Below are positions 51,717-61,093 of a DNA stretch of 64,000 bases, one piece after another. The position numbers and the translations under genes were made by a program. The stretch covers positions 62,001 through 126,000 of the forward strand of contig NZ_JAIQCL010000004.1 of assembly GCF_020023385.1 (NCBI RefSeq), written 5' to 3'. This DNA is from Planococcus circulans. GTDB lineage: Bacteria > Bacillota > Bacilli > Bacillales_A > Planococcaceae. The notes beneath the pieces are model-generated. The model searched no databases and was not told the origin of the DNA. It saw only the letters and a list, made by a program, of their open reading frames with translations. How positions within the stretch are numbered: the first letter of the stretch is position 1; each line of letters opens with the position of its first letter.

Positions 51717-52663
51717 TTAGATCGACTCTCCTTTAATAGTAGATAGATGAAGTAGACTCCACCGATGAAATTGATGATAACGCTCAATGTCGTATTGAAA
51801 GTGAAGAGCCGCTCCACTACCCACTGGCCACCGATTAAGGCGACTACACTGATGACAATAGATCCTGTCAATAAGACCGAATGTTTATATGACGTGAAGA
51901 ATTGATAGGATAAGTTTGCGACGATCAAACCGAAAAACGTAATCGGTCCGACCAGCGCCGTGGCAATCGCAATCAAGACAGCCGACAGAACCAGCATCTG
52001 TTTTACCAATGCGTCGTAGTTTACACCGAGATTGATCGCTGTATCCCGCCCCAGCGTCAGAACATCCAAGGACGAATTTTGTTTCCAGGCGAATGCAATC
52101 AGCAAAGTGATGATGGCCAGTGAGGTCCACACCAAATCAGAATTGACATTATTGAAGCTGGCAAACATCCGGTCCTGAATGATCGAGAATTCGTTGGGGT
52201 CGATCAGCACTTGGAGGAAAGTCGTAATACTGCTGAAAAACGTTCCGCAAATGATGCCGACCAATAAGAGAAAGTAAATCGGCCGATCGTTCTTTTTAAA
52301 GAGCAAGCGGTAGAATAACAAGGCGAAGATTACCATTACAGCAATCGACAGCAAGAAATTCACTTGCTTGTTTACGATTGTAATATGATCTGAACCCAGG
52401 AAAAAGATCAGCACCGTCTGAAGCAGCATATACAGTGAATCCAAGCCCATAATGCTCGGCGTCAATATCCGGTTATGGGTGATGGTCTGAAAGACAACCG
52501 TCGCATATGCGATGGCGACTCCCGTCAAAACCATGGCAAACACTTTTACCCCACGTCTCGGCAATGCGTAATCGAAACTCCCGTTCAGGTCCTGAAACAG
52601 ATAGACTCCACAAGCCGCTAAAGCTAAAGCGACTAGTATGAGCATCTTATGTAGGTCACGCAT
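51713..52663 (-). CDS. yclO: Iron-siderophore ABC transporter permease (YclO-like)
   Basis: A 316-residue FecCD permease with about nine to ten helices; GPITFFGLIVANLSYQFF near residue 225 is the conserved GxIxFxGLxxPH coupling loop in this subgroup. It forms a heterodimer with YclN. Overlaps yclN by 8 bp and yclP by 4 bp. Confidence 0.94.
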   Translation of the reverse strand: MRDLHKMLILVALALAACGVYLFQDLNGSFDYALPRRGVKVFAMVLTGVAIAYATVVFQTITHNRILTPSIMGLDSLYMLLQTVLIFFLGSDHITIVNKQVNFLLSIAVMVIFALLFYRLLFKKNDRPIYFLLLVGIICGTFFSSITTFLQVLIDPNEFSIIQDRMFASFNNVNSDLVWTSLAIITLLIAFAWKQNSSLDVLTLGRDTAINLGVNYDALVKQMLVLSAVLIAIATALVGPITFFGLIVANLSYQFFTSYKHSVLLTGSIVISVVALIGGQWVVERLFTFNTTLSVIINFIGGVYFIYLLLKESRSK

Positions 52664-53606
52664 ACGATTTCCTCCTAAACAATAAGAAGAGGAAAATAAA
52701 GCTTCCGATAACGCCGACCATCAGGCTAATGGAAATCTCATACGGATAAATCAGCACTCTTCCCAAGATATCGCACATCAGCAAGAAAATAGCTCCAAGC
52801 ATTGCAGTATGCGGCAATGTTTTTTGTAGATGATCTCCTTTGAAGATCGACACGATGTTCGGAATGATCAACCCAAGGAATGGGATAACCCCCACCGTCA
52901 AAACTACCGTCGCCGTAATCAAGGCTACGAGTGTCAAACCGATGTTGACGACACTCCGGTACTTCATCCCCAAATTTTTAGAGAAATCTTCGCCCATACC
53001 TGCTACCGTAAATCGGTTGGCGTATAGATAAGCGATGACAAAGACCGGAACGCTGATGTAGAGAAGTTCATAACTCCCCTTCATGACCATCGAAAAGTCA
53101 CCTTGCAGCCAAGCGGACATGTTCTGGATAACGTCCGCCCGGTAAGCGAAAAATGTTGTAATGGACGACAGGATGTTCCCAAACATCAAACCCACTAAAG
53201 GAATGAATATAGCATCTTTAAATTTGATGCGATTTAGAATTTGCATGAAAAGAAAGGTACCGGCAAGCGCAAAGGCGAAAGCCACTGTCATTTTTTCCAG
53301 CATCGATGCATTGGCAAACATCAGCATCGATACCAGAATCCCAAGCCGAGTGGCGTCCAATGTACCTGCCGTCGTTGGAGACACGAACTTATTGCGGCTT
53401 AACTGCTGCATGATGAGTCCTGCCATACTCATCCCTGCACCCGCCAGCAAAATCGCGACCAGCCTTGGCAGACGGCTGATCAGGAATATCTGTGTCTCTT
53501 CCGATTGGAAATCAAGCAAATCAACAATGCTGATACTGCTGACCCCGACAAACAAGGAAATGATTGACAGTATGATTAATGTTGGTATTAAATAACGTTT
53601 CTTCAT
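52656..53606 (-). CDS. yclN: Iron-siderophore ABC transporter permease (YclN-like)
   Basis: A 316-residue FecCD permease. AILLAGAGMSMAGLIMQQLSRN in the first conserved block and GVIPFLGLIIPNIVSIFKGD as the coupling loop are diagnostic. First gene of the operon, preceded by a Fur-controlled promoter 80 bp upstream. Confidence 0.94.
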   Translation of the reverse strand: MKKRYLIPTLIILSIISLFVGVSSISIVDLLDFQSEETQIFLISRLPRLVAILLAGAGMSMAGLIMQQLSRNKFVSPTTAGTLDATRLGILVSMLMFANASMLEKMTVAFAFALAGTFLFMQILNRIKFKDAIFIPLVGLMFGNILSSITTFFAYRADVIQNMSAWLQGDFSMVMKGSYELLYISVPVFVIAYLYANRFTVAGMGEDFSKNLGMKYRSVVNIGLTLVALITATVVLTVGVIPFLGLIIPNIVSIFKGDHLQKTLPHTAMLGAIFLLMCDILGRVLIYPYEISISLMVGVIGSFIFLFLLFRRKSYA

Positions 53607-53652
53607 TCCTGTCCCTCATCTGTCCTCAATAAAACAATATTGATTATTCGAT

Positions 53653-53735
53653 AGTGATAATCATTATCACTGCTTACAGATTTCAGTATAGCATGATGAA
53701 AAGAAGAGTCAATGAATAATTGAGAATAATTTTCA
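53653..53735 (-). promoter_or_regulatory. yclN promoter with Fur boxes
   Basis: Promoter on the minus strand: TTGACT (53707-53712), 16 bp, TATACT (53685-53690). A perfect 9-1-9 Fur box AGTGATAATCATTATCACT (53653-53671) lies just after the start. A second Fur-like site TGAGAATAATTTTCA (53721-53735; 12 of 14 against TGATAATNATTATCA) lies upstream of the -35. Confidence 0.9.
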
Positions 53736-53791
53736 TTTAGATGAGAATTGTGAGCATTTGTCAAAAGTTCGTCAAATAGTCAGAACATAAG

Positions 53792-53824
53792 GCAAAGAGC
53801 ACACCAATGTGGCGTGCTCTTTGC
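53792..53824. terminator. Terminator after the DUF6612-like lipoprotein gene
   Basis: GCAAAGAGCAC and GTGCTCTTTGC arms with TTTCTT beyond. It lies 50 bp from the stop at 53875 and points mainly rightward; the leftward direction has no strong T-run. Confidence 0.6.
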
Positions 53825-53874
53825 TTTCTTATCTCTTCATCCTTATTGAACGCTTAATTTCTCAACCAGTACTA

Positions 53875-54738
53875 TCAACCTGCTATTTCCTGTGCCTGCT
53901 CCACGACTTCAGCTGGTATGGTGATGGCTTCGATTTTATTGTACTGGCTGTAATCGGCCTGTACATCCGACTTGATGTTCATCATGTCGCCTTCTATATT
54001 CATATCCATGTCCATTTGCATATTCATGCTGTTTGTCAGGAAAGTTTCTTTATCGATCGTGAGAATGTAGTTCACTGAATGGATGGTCATGTCTTCAAGT
54101 GCCATTTGCGCTTCAATTTCCATTTGGCCTAAAGTTTTCTCCAACTGCTGATCCATCAATTTTTTAAATTTTTCTCCAGAAGCATCCAGTGTCAAGATAT
54201 ACTCATCTGCTGTCTGTTCAAATGTAAAATCTTCCTGGAATTCAGCTAATTCTTCAAGCTGTTGAGAAGGATCAGCTGTCTGTTGATCAGCCAAGCCTTT
54301 CAGGTCATCAATACTTTCATCTGGCATCTTCAGCCAAGTCGCCATTGTTTCTTCATACATATACATTCCTTGTTCCGTGAAATACATTTCCATCGTCATC
54401 GGATTTGTATTGTCGATCTCCTCAGACACGATGGAAGTTTCGGCCGTCTGGTGGAAAGCCAGCGGTTCAGCCGTCATGTCCATGGAAGAATCCACTTTCA
54501 TATTGATCACCATGCCATCAGGCTGCATCGCCATCACCTGATCTGTTTCAATATCTGCATGAAGACTGTTAATGCCCTCAGAAGCCTCTACCGATTTGGT
54601 ATACACCTCTTTTGCCGTCAAATCGCTGTTTTCACCTTTTGCCGTTACATCTCCAGACGCCGGTTCCGCTGTTTCTCCACAAGCGGAGAGGCCAATCGCC
54701 AAAGTAGCTGTGCTCATAAACAATATCCATTTCTTCAA
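53875..54738 (-). CDS. DUF6612-like lipoprotein, Met-rich
   Basis: A 287-residue lipoprotein (lipobox GLSACG, Cys about 20). The mature part begins TAKEVYTKSVEASEGINSLHAD and alternates strands like the LolA/LppX-type barrel of DUF6612/DUF4412 proteins. It is unusually rich in methionine: MNMQMDMDMNIEGDMM near residue 240 and several MAMQ/MTMEMY stretches, which might bind copper(I) or simply be amphipathic strands. No partner gene; divergent from the ABC exporter. Confidence 0.78.
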   Translation of the reverse strand: MKKWILFMSTATLAIGLSACGETAEPASGDVTAKGENSDLTAKEVYTKSVEASEGINSLHADIETDQVMAMQPDGMVINMKVDSSMDMTAEPLAFHQTAETSIVSEEIDNTNPMTMEMYFTEQGMYMYEETMATWLKMPDESIDDLKGLADQQTADPSQQLEELAEFQEDFTFEQTADEYILTLDASGEKFKKLMDQQLEKTLGQMEIEAQMALEDMTIHSVNYILTIDKETFLTNSMNMQMDMDMNIEGDMMNIKSDVQADYSQYNKIEAITIPAEVVEQAQEIAG

Positions 54739-54950
54739 AGTATTCGCCCCCTTGTTGGTTTTTATCCTTCTTTCCGATTTTGCCGTTCAATGGAGTGTAT
54801 TGAAAAATAGCCCATTGTTTTTAGTTGTTTCTATACTTACGTAAGCCCTTGAAAAAGGTTCCATATTCATTATATACCCAAATACCATTCGTCTATTTCT
54901 CCATTTTCGATTATACTTTTCATTGTGAGAAAAAAACGAGGTGGATGTTT

Positions 54951-56669
54951 TTGAAATTAAAACAATTTTTTAAGTACTACAAGCCGCATAAACGGCTGTT
55001 TATCATTGATTTTTCCAGCGCCGTCTTTGTGGCTATTTTGGAACTGGCATTTCCGGTCGCTGTCCAATGGTTCATCGACGACCTGCTTCCAAGTGGAAAC
55101 TGGGGAACGATCACTACTGTCAGCTTCCTGTTGTTGGCCGTCTTCCTATTAAGTACGTTATTACAGTATATCGTCAGCTATCTGGGCCATAAACTGGGCA
55201 TCAATATCGAAACCGATATGAGGGAAGAGCTGTTTACCCACGTCCAACGACAGTCTTTCCGCTTCTTCGATAACACCAAGACCGGCCACATCATGAGCCG
55301 CGTGACCAACGACCTGTTCGACATTGGCGAACTCGCCCACCACGGACCGGAAGACTTTTTTATCGCCATCATGACATTTTTCGGGGCTTTCGGCATCATG
55401 TTCTGGATAAACCCGAAACTGGCATTGGTCACATTAATCGTCATTCCGTTCCTGATCTGGCTCATTACGTTCTGTAATATCAAGATGAACCAAGCCTGGG
55501 GCAACATGTATGGAAAAATCGCTGACGTCAACGGCCGCGTGGAAGACAGCGTCTCTGGAGCACGTGTAGTCCAATCGTTTACAAATGAAGAGTTTGAAAT
55601 CGAACGCTTCAAATCAGACAATGACCGTTTCCGCCTGGCGAAGATGGTCGCTTACAAAGTCATGGCAGCAACACATTCCAGCATCTATATGATGACCCGT
55701 CTGTTGACTCTGGTTGTCTTGGTTTATGGAGCCTGGCTTAATTTTCAAGGTGAATTATCGTACGGGGAACTTGTCAGTTTTGTGCTGTTCCTGAATGTTT
55801 TGATCAAACCGATCGACAAAATCAGTGCATTGCTTGAACTTTATCCGAAAGGCATGGCAGGTTTCAGCCGTTTCCGTGATTTGATCGAACAGGCACCCGA
55901 CATCAATGACCGGAAAGATGCCGTTGCCGTTGAAGGATTAAATGGAGACATCCGTTTTGATAATGTCCATTTCGGCTATGACGACAACAAACCTGTTTTA
56001 TCAGGGATTGATTTGAAATTGCGCGCCGGAGAGACCGTTGCGTTTGTCGGGCCATCAGGTGCCGGAAAAACGACGATTTGTTCATTGATCCCCCGATTCT
56101 ACGATATCCAGCAAGGTTCCATTTCCATCGATGGCATGGATATCCGGGATATGACCATGCATTCCCTGCGCTCGCAGATCGGCATCGTCCAGCAGGATGT
56201 TTTCCTGTTTACCGGAACGATCCGCGAGAACATCGCTTACGGCAAGCGGCATGCCACTGAAGACGAAATTCTTGCTGCTGCCAAAAAAGCGCATTTAGAG
56301 GATTTCGTCCAAAAATTGCCGCATGGCTATGATACACAGATCGGGGAACGCGGCTTGAAATTGTCAGGCGGCCAAAAACAGCGCCTGGCTATCGCCCGCA
56401 TGTTCCTGAAAAATCCGCCGATCCTCATATTGGATGAAGCCACTTCTGCACTCGATACCCAAACAGAGCGTGTCATCCAGGAAGCTTTGGCAGCGCTCGC
56501 TGAAAACCGGACGACTTTGATCATCGCCCATCGCCTGGCCACAATCCGTGATGCAGATCGTGTGATCGTCGTTACGGAAGACGGCATTGCCGAACAGGGT
56601 GGCTACAGCGAATTACTGGAAACTGACGGCATTTTTGCAAATCTGCACCGCATTCAGTTTCAGCAATAA
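54951..56669 (+). CDS. ABC transporter, fused permease and ATPase (multidrug/lipid type)
   Basis: About 572 residues. Six helices (about 15-290) form the exporter membrane domain; the ATPase domain has Walker A GPSGAGKTT, signature LSGGQKQR, Walker B ILILDEATSALD and the H-loop IIAHRLATIRD. Works as a homodimer, like BmrA/MsbA half-transporters. GAGGTGG abuts ATG 54945, so TTG 54951 is the better start; longer frames from 54825 are not supported. Substrate unknown. Confidence 0.9.
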   Translation: MKLKQFFKYYKPHKRLFIIDFSSAVFVAILELAFPVAVQWFIDDLLPSGNWGTITTVSFLLLAVFLLSTLLQYIVSYLGHKLGINIETDMREELFTHVQRQSFRFFDNTKTGHIMSRVTNDLFDIGELAHHGPEDFFIAIMTFFGAFGIMFWINPKLALVTLIVIPFLIWLITFCNIKMNQAWGNMYGKIADVNGRVEDSVSGARVVQSFTNEEFEIERFKSDNDRFRLAKMVAYKVMAATHSSIYMMTRLLTLVVLVYGAWLNFQGELSYGELVSFVLFLNVLIKPIDKISALLELYPKGMAGFSRFRDLIEQAPDINDRKDAVAVEGLNGDIRFDNVHFGYDDNKPVLSGIDLKLRAGETVAFVGPSGAGKTTICSLIPRFYDIQQGSISIDGMDIRDMTMHSLRSQIGIVQQDVFLFTGTIRENIAYGKRHATEDEILAAAKKAHLEDFVQKLPHGYDTQIGERGLKLSGGQKQRLAIARMFLKNPPILILDEATSALDTQTERVIQEALAALAENRTTLIIAHRLATIRDADRVIVVTEDGIAEQGGYSELLETDGIFANLHRIQFQQ

Positions 56670-56978
56670 GAAATCACACCAACAAGTAAAAATAGAGGCT
56701 GTCCGATTCATTTATGAGAGGTGTATTGCGTCATGCGTGACTGGAATTACCGCCGGGGAATGTGGCGTATCAGAATTTGTGGCCATTGTGATCCGGCCGC
56801 TCATCTCGATGCATTGGTGCATTACCATCCCTTGGCCAAAACGACCATGAGCAAGTGGGAATTCACTGGAACTCATTCCACTACTACCGCCTCCAAGATG
56901 TTGAAATCGGCAAATATGCCATTCGCCGGGAGTTATAAAGATCGAATATATCCCATTTCTGAACTTTTTGAAGGCATG

Positions 56979-57051
56979 GAAAGTATTTAGAGCTTATTAG
57001 AAAGTATTCAGCCGTTTACGGAAAGTATTTGAACCCAAACAGAAAGTATTT
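56979..57051. repeat. Four-copy GAAAGTATT array, exact 21-bp period
   Basis: GAAAGTATT starts at 56979, 57000, 57021 and 57042. Spacer sequences differ. The reverse complement AAATACTTTC is close to the AAATACTGTCC motif of the array at 21419-21491, so the two arrays are the same family in opposite orientation. Confidence 0.75.
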
Positions 57052-57136
57052 TATCCAACTTGGATAGTAAGCTCTATTAATGGAACAAAACCATTCTTTT
57101 TTTCAAATAAAACCCCCAAAAACTGCATACAAAGCA

Positions 57137-57179
57137 AAAACCGCTGGAGAAAAATCAATGATTTTTCTCCAGCGGTTTT
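57137..57179. terminator. Bidirectional terminator between ABC exporter and hflX
   Basis: Two 21-bp arms (AAAACCGCTGGAGAAAAATCA and its complement) around one base; T4 and A5 flanks. Suits the converging genes. Confidence 0.88.
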
Positions 57180-57216
57180 AGTTTAGGGACTTATGGGACA
57201 GCCCCTTTTTGACTTT

Positions 57217-58488
57217 CTATTTCCCGATGACAAACTCTTGGTAGCGGTCATAATCCGCATGGCTCATTTCCACTTTCAGCAAAGTGCCTTCTTCTTCGTA
57301 TTCCGTTTCCAGAATACTTGCTTGTTCGTTCAGGTAAGCGACGATGTCTCCTCGATCGAATGGAATGACCATCCGGCAAGTGACGTAATCTGCAAAAATC
57401 CGTTTCTTGATGACTTCCAGCAGTTCATCCAGACCCTTGCCTTCTTTTGCCGCAATCCATAAGCCATCCCCATTTACGGTCGGGTAACGGACGCCTGCCA
57501 GATCTGATTTGTTGTAGACATACAGAGTCGGGACGTTCTCCACTCCAACAGCCTGCAGCGTCAGATTGGTCACTTCCATCATATAGCGGTGCTCTTCGTT
57601 TGAAACATCGACGACGTGCAGTAATAGATCCGCATTTCGGGCTTCCTCTAATGTGGAGCGGAAAGCTTTTACCAGGTGATGCGGCAGTTTGCTGACAAAT
57701 CCGACCGTATCCGTCAGCAGGAAGCTTTTGTTGTCCTCAAGACGGATCTGGCGGACAGAGGTCTCGAGTGTGGCAAACAGCATATCTTTTTCAAATACCT
57801 GCTTTTCCTCATTCTGTCCGGTTTTCGCCAATAAGCCATTCATGACAGTTGATTTTCCGGCATTTGTATAGCCGACCAGTGATACGACTGGCATGCCTTT
57901 TTTGGTGCGCTGCTTGCGCTGTGTGACGCGCTGATCCTTGATATGCTCCAGCTCTTTATGAAGCTTTGAAATCTGATCTTCAATTTTTCGGCGGTCCAGC
58001 TCAAGCTTCGTCTCCCCGGCTCCACGGTTGGCTACGCCACCGCTACTGCTGCCTCCTTGGCGGCCAAGCGATGCGCGCAGGCCGATCAAACGGGGCAACA
58101 TATATTGAAGCTGCGCCAATTCCACCTGCACCTGTGCTTCACGTGTTTTTGCACGCCGCGAGAAGATATCCAAAATCAGCATGGTCCGGTCGATAACTTT
58201 ACATTCCAAGTCTTCTTCCAAATTCCGGATCTGCGAGGGCGACAGTTCATCGTTGAAAATCACCAAGTTTGCGTCCGATTCTTCATAAAAGGCTTTAATT
58301 TCTTCTACTTTTCCGCTCCCCACATAATGCGAAGGATTAATGCGGTCCAGATTTTGTGTAACTTCTCCTACTACTTCCACATTGCAGGCTTCCGCCAAGT
58401 TATGCAGTTCTTCCATTCCGTAAGTGAAATGCAGATCTTTTTGGAGCTGGACACCGACAATGACCGCTCTTTCTTGTAATTCATCCAT
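57217..58488 (-). CDS. hflX: GTPase HflX
   Basis: A 423-residue ribosome-associated GTPase. The N-terminal HflX domain ends with the GxGGxGE-like RLIGLRASLGRQGGSSSGGVANRGAGETKLELDRR (split over about 135-168); the G domain has GYTNAGKSTVMN (G1), DTVGFVSKLPHHLV (G3) and NKSDLAG (G4). It splits or rescues stalled and heat-damaged 70S ribosomes. Start ATG 58488 follows AGGAGGACAACATAA. Monocistronic. Confidence 0.95.
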   Translation of the reverse strand: MDELQERAVIVGVQLQKDLHFTYGMEELHNLAEACNVEVVGEVTQNLDRINPSHYVGSGKVEEIKAFYEESDANLVIFNDELSPSQIRNLEEDLECKVIDRTMLILDIFSRRAKTREAQVQVELAQLQYMLPRLIGLRASLGRQGGSSSGGVANRGAGETKLELDRRKIEDQISKLHKELEHIKDQRVTQRKQRTKKGMPVVSLVGYTNAGKSTVMNGLLAKTGQNEEKQVFEKDMLFATLETSVRQIRLEDNKSFLLTDTVGFVSKLPHHLVKAFRSTLEEARNADLLLHVVDVSNEEHRYMMEVTNLTLQAVGVENVPTLYVYNKSDLAGVRYPTVNGDGLWIAAKEGKGLDELLEVIKKRIFADYVTCRMVIPFDRGDIVAYLNEQASILETEYEEEGTLLKVEMSHADYDRYQEFVIGK

Positions 58489-58565
58489 TTATGTTGTCCT
58501 CCTATTTCAGGAAAGGAAAATTCCTATTCGATTCCTCCATTTTACCACAGTTTCTTTGCTGCCCC

Positions 58566-59279
58566 CTACAGACGGGGCAACCAGTACTGGCCATGCTCAA
58601 ATTCCACTTTATTTTCGCCGTCCGCAAAATGCACTTCTTCCAGACGTTCCTGCGGCTGATCGGTTTTTCTGAATTCAATCCTGCAATTCTCCAATTCCAG
58701 GCTGCCGCCGAGAATCTTCCGCCAAGCAGCTGCGGTTTCTTCCGGATCCCTTACTCCAAATACGCAACGGCCGATTGCCAATGTTTCGTTTGAAGCTTCA
58801 ATAGCTCCCGTATCCCGTAATTTTCTGTAGCGTTGTTCATCTGTTTCCTGCCATTCAATGAAAAACGGACAAGGCAGCCGTGCGGATATCTCTTCTTCAA
58901 TGAACAGCATCTTCCACTTGATCAGCTGTCCGGCTTCTGTCCGGCGCTCCGCATCCAACACTCCTGATGTCTTGACCCCTCGGTCTCGCAATTCTTCATC
59001 CAGTTTTTTGATAGCAGCAGTTCGTACACAAATCGTCCCAAAACCGACTTGGTCATGCAACAGCAATCGGGTGAGCGGATGATTTGCCTGAGACGCAATT
59101 TCTGCTTTTTCGACTGTCAGCCACTCAATATAGCAGTCTTTCAAATACAGCAGTGCATTAAAAGTTCCCCATTTCTCGTGCCGGCCGCCAATAGCTGCAT
59201 GAAATCCTTTTTGCTGCCACTCGGCTGTCGCCTTTTGGGGAGTTTGGCGGACAAAATGAACAATGTGATCCAATTCCAT
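58566..59279 (-). CDS. VOC/glyoxalase-like domain protein (Glyoxalase_3)
   Basis: A 237-residue protein beginning MELDHIVHFVRQTP, the PF13468 pattern (DHivh...P), with GGRHEKWGTFNALLYLKDCYIEWL following, which matches the metal/substrate barrel of this group. One His/Glu pair may bind metal. Function unknown. ATG 59279 is chosen because GAGGTGCTTT precedes it; ATG 59291 does not fit. Confidence 0.86.
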   Translation of the reverse strand: MELDHIVHFVRQTPQKATAEWQQKGFHAAIGGRHEKWGTFNALLYLKDCYIEWLTVEKAEIASQANHPLTRLLLHDQVGFGTICVRTAAIKKLDEELRDRGVKTSGVLDAERRTEAGQLIKWKMLFIEEEISARLPCPFFIEWQETDEQRYRKLRDTGAIEASNETLAIGRCVFGVRDPEETAAAWRKILGGSLELENCRIEFRKTDQPQERLEEVHFADGENKVEFEHGQYWLPRL

Positions 59280-59473
59280 AAAGCACCTCACTTTTTCTAC
59301 TTTATCTAACCGTTCGCTATTGCTTCCTCTCTTCCCTTTTTATCGGAGTAGAAAAACCAAATCCGAAGTTTTCTGATTATTCAAACGATTAATTTGATTT
59401 TTTTACCAAAATGGGTGGTATTTTTTCTGAATATTCGGTAGGGTAACTATATAAAAGTTTATAGGAGGTCGTG

Positions 59474-61024
59474 ATGGATAAAAAACTGTTTTTAAATCCT
59501 GTATTTATAGTATCCGCCGCCGTCATTATTGTACTTGTTATCTTCGGTGCAACCACACCCATTCAATTCGGAGAAGTAGCAGGAAACCTATTCAGTTTCA
59601 CAACCCTGAATTTCGGCTGGTTCTATTTACTCGCAATTTTTATCATTACACTTTTTCTCATCATCATCGCCATATCCAAATATGGGAGCATCCGGCTTGG
59701 CGCCGATAATGACCGTCCGGAATTCCCATTCTTTACATGGGTCGGCATGTTGTTTTCTGCCGGTTTCGGAGCCGGCCTTGTGTTTTGGGGCGTAGCTGAA
59801 CCGATGAGCCATTTTTTCACCACCCCTTTCGGCGCTGAAGCACAAACGCCGGAAGCAGCAAGAGTTGCCATGGGCTATTCGTTTTTCCATTGGGGCATCA
59901 GCCAGTGGTCGGTCTTCGCCATTGTTGGCCTCGTCATCGGATTTCTCCAGTTTCGTAAAGAGAAACCGGGCTTGGTCTCTACGGCCCTTGAACCGGTGCT
60001 CGGCAGAAAGCCCTTAGTCAAACACTCGATTGATTCCCTTGCTGTTATTGCTACAGTCATGGGGATTGCCACATCCCTCGGCTTGGGCGTGCTTCAAATG
60101 AACGGTGGGCTAAATGCGGTATTCGGCATTGAAAACGCTTTCCCGATACAATTAGGGATTATCATTGTCATGTTCATCGCTTATACCATATCTTCTTCCA
60201 CCGGCCTAAAAAAGGGTATTGCGTACTTAAGTAATTTAAACCTTGGTTTGGCTTTGGTTCTCATGATATTCGTCTTTATTGCAGGGCCGACCGTCTTTAT
60301 CATGGAGACTTTCACTTTAGCGACCGGCGACTACATCACCAAATTCATCTCCTACAGTTTGCGCCTTGAACCTTATGAAAATGGCGAATGGGTTCAGGGC
60401 TGGACCATCTTCTATTGGGCCTGGTCAACTGCCTGGTCTCCGTTTGTCGGCGCGTTTGTTGCACGCGTATCCAAAGGGCGGACCATCCGCGAATTTGTCG
60501 TGGGGGTTCTTGTCATTCCACCGGCCATTGCCTGCGTTTGGATCGCCGTGTTCGGCGGCACGGCACTTTGGTACGATTTGAATCAGGGCACAGGAATTGC
60601 CGAAGCTGTCAATAACGATCTGACCTCGGCGTTGTTCCAAACTTTCGAAGTGCTGCCATTTACACCGATCATGTCCATTCTTGCAATCTTGCTGATCTTT
60701 ACCTTCCTCGTGACTTCTGCCGACTCCGCTACATATATTCTGGCGTCGATGACTAGTTACGGAAGCCTGAATCCACCTACAATCTTTAAAGTTGTTTGGG
60801 GTGTGCTGATGGCTGCGATTGCGGCAGTTTTGCTGTATGCAGGTGGACTGGGAGCCCTGCAAACCGCTTCTCTGATATCCGCCCTGCCGTTCACGGTATT
60901 GCTGATAATCATGCTGTGGTCCTTCACTAAAATCATCCGTAAAGAATCACTGCCTATTCGGGAATCCGATTTACAGCGATTCAAGCTTATGGAAAAAGAA
61001 AACAAAAAACAAAGCGATAAATAA
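59474..61024 (+). CDS. BCCT family betaine transporter (OpuD-like)
   Basis: A 516-residue BCCT protein with 12 helices. The Gly-rich stretch SAGFGAGLVFWGVAEP is in TM3 and the Trp motif TIFYWAWSTAWSPFVGAFVARVSKGRTIREF (split) in TM8-9. It is a sodium-coupled glycine betaine importer in relatives. AGGAGG sits 5 nt before ATG 59474. Followed by a two-way terminator shared with putP. With the OpuC-like system and PutP it makes three osmolyte uptake routes in the window. Confidence 0.92.
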   Translation: MDKKLFLNPVFIVSAAVIIVLVIFGATTPIQFGEVAGNLFSFTTLNFGWFYLLAIFIITLFLIIIAISKYGSIRLGADNDRPEFPFFTWVGMLFSAGFGAGLVFWGVAEPMSHFFTTPFGAEAQTPEAARVAMGYSFFHWGISQWSVFAIVGLVIGFLQFRKEKPGLVSTALEPVLGRKPLVKHSIDSLAVIATVMGIATSLGLGVLQMNGGLNAVFGIENAFPIQLGIIIVMFIAYTISSSTGLKKGIAYLSNLNLGLALVLMIFVFIAGPTVFIMETFTLATGDYITKFISYSLRLEPYENGEWVQGWTIFYWAWSTAWSPFVGAFVARVSKGRTIREFVVGVLVIPPAIACVWIAVFGGTALWYDLNQGTGIAEAVNNDLTSALFQTFEVLPFTPIMSILAILLIFTFLVTSADSATYILASMTSYGSLNPPTIFKVVWGVLMAAIAAVLLYAGGLGALQTASLISALPFTVLLIIMLWSFTKIIRKESLPIRESDLQRFKLMEKENKKQSDK

Positions 61025-61037
61025 TCGAATGACCGAC

Positions 61038-61083
61038 AAAAGGCGTACAACCTTTCCATTTGGAAAGAGCTGTACGCCTTTTT
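61038..61083. terminator. Bidirectional terminator between BCCT gene and putP
   Basis: AAAGGCGTACA with TGTACGCCTTTTT and inner TTTCC/GGAAA pairs. Confidence 0.88.
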
Positions 61084-61093
61084 GCTCGGAGAA

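Larger units (their letters stand above)
56670..57216. other. Intergenic 0.5-kb segment with inverted ends, periodic array and terminator
   Basis: No convincing gene. The ends carry AAAAATAGAGGCTGTCC (56686-56702) and, inverted, GGACAGCCCCTTTTT (57195-57209). Inside are a four-copy GAAAGTATT array at exact 21-bp period (56979-57051) and a near-perfect palindromic terminator (57137-57179). A frame at 56733-56990 shows no family features. Confidence 0.6.

Noticed and set aside
54262-54810. 182-residue plus-strand frame
   Set aside because: Antisense of the lipoprotein gene, His/Arg-rich as expected from Met/Asp codons read backwards.
56733-56990. Possible small gene starting MRDWNYRRGMW
   Set aside because: Weak RBS, no recognisable domain, and it sits in a segment with inverted ends and repeats.
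56979-57051. Replication origin iterons or integron-like site
   Set aside because: No replication initiator, DnaA-box cluster or integrase is in the window; the motif also occurs at 21.4 kb.
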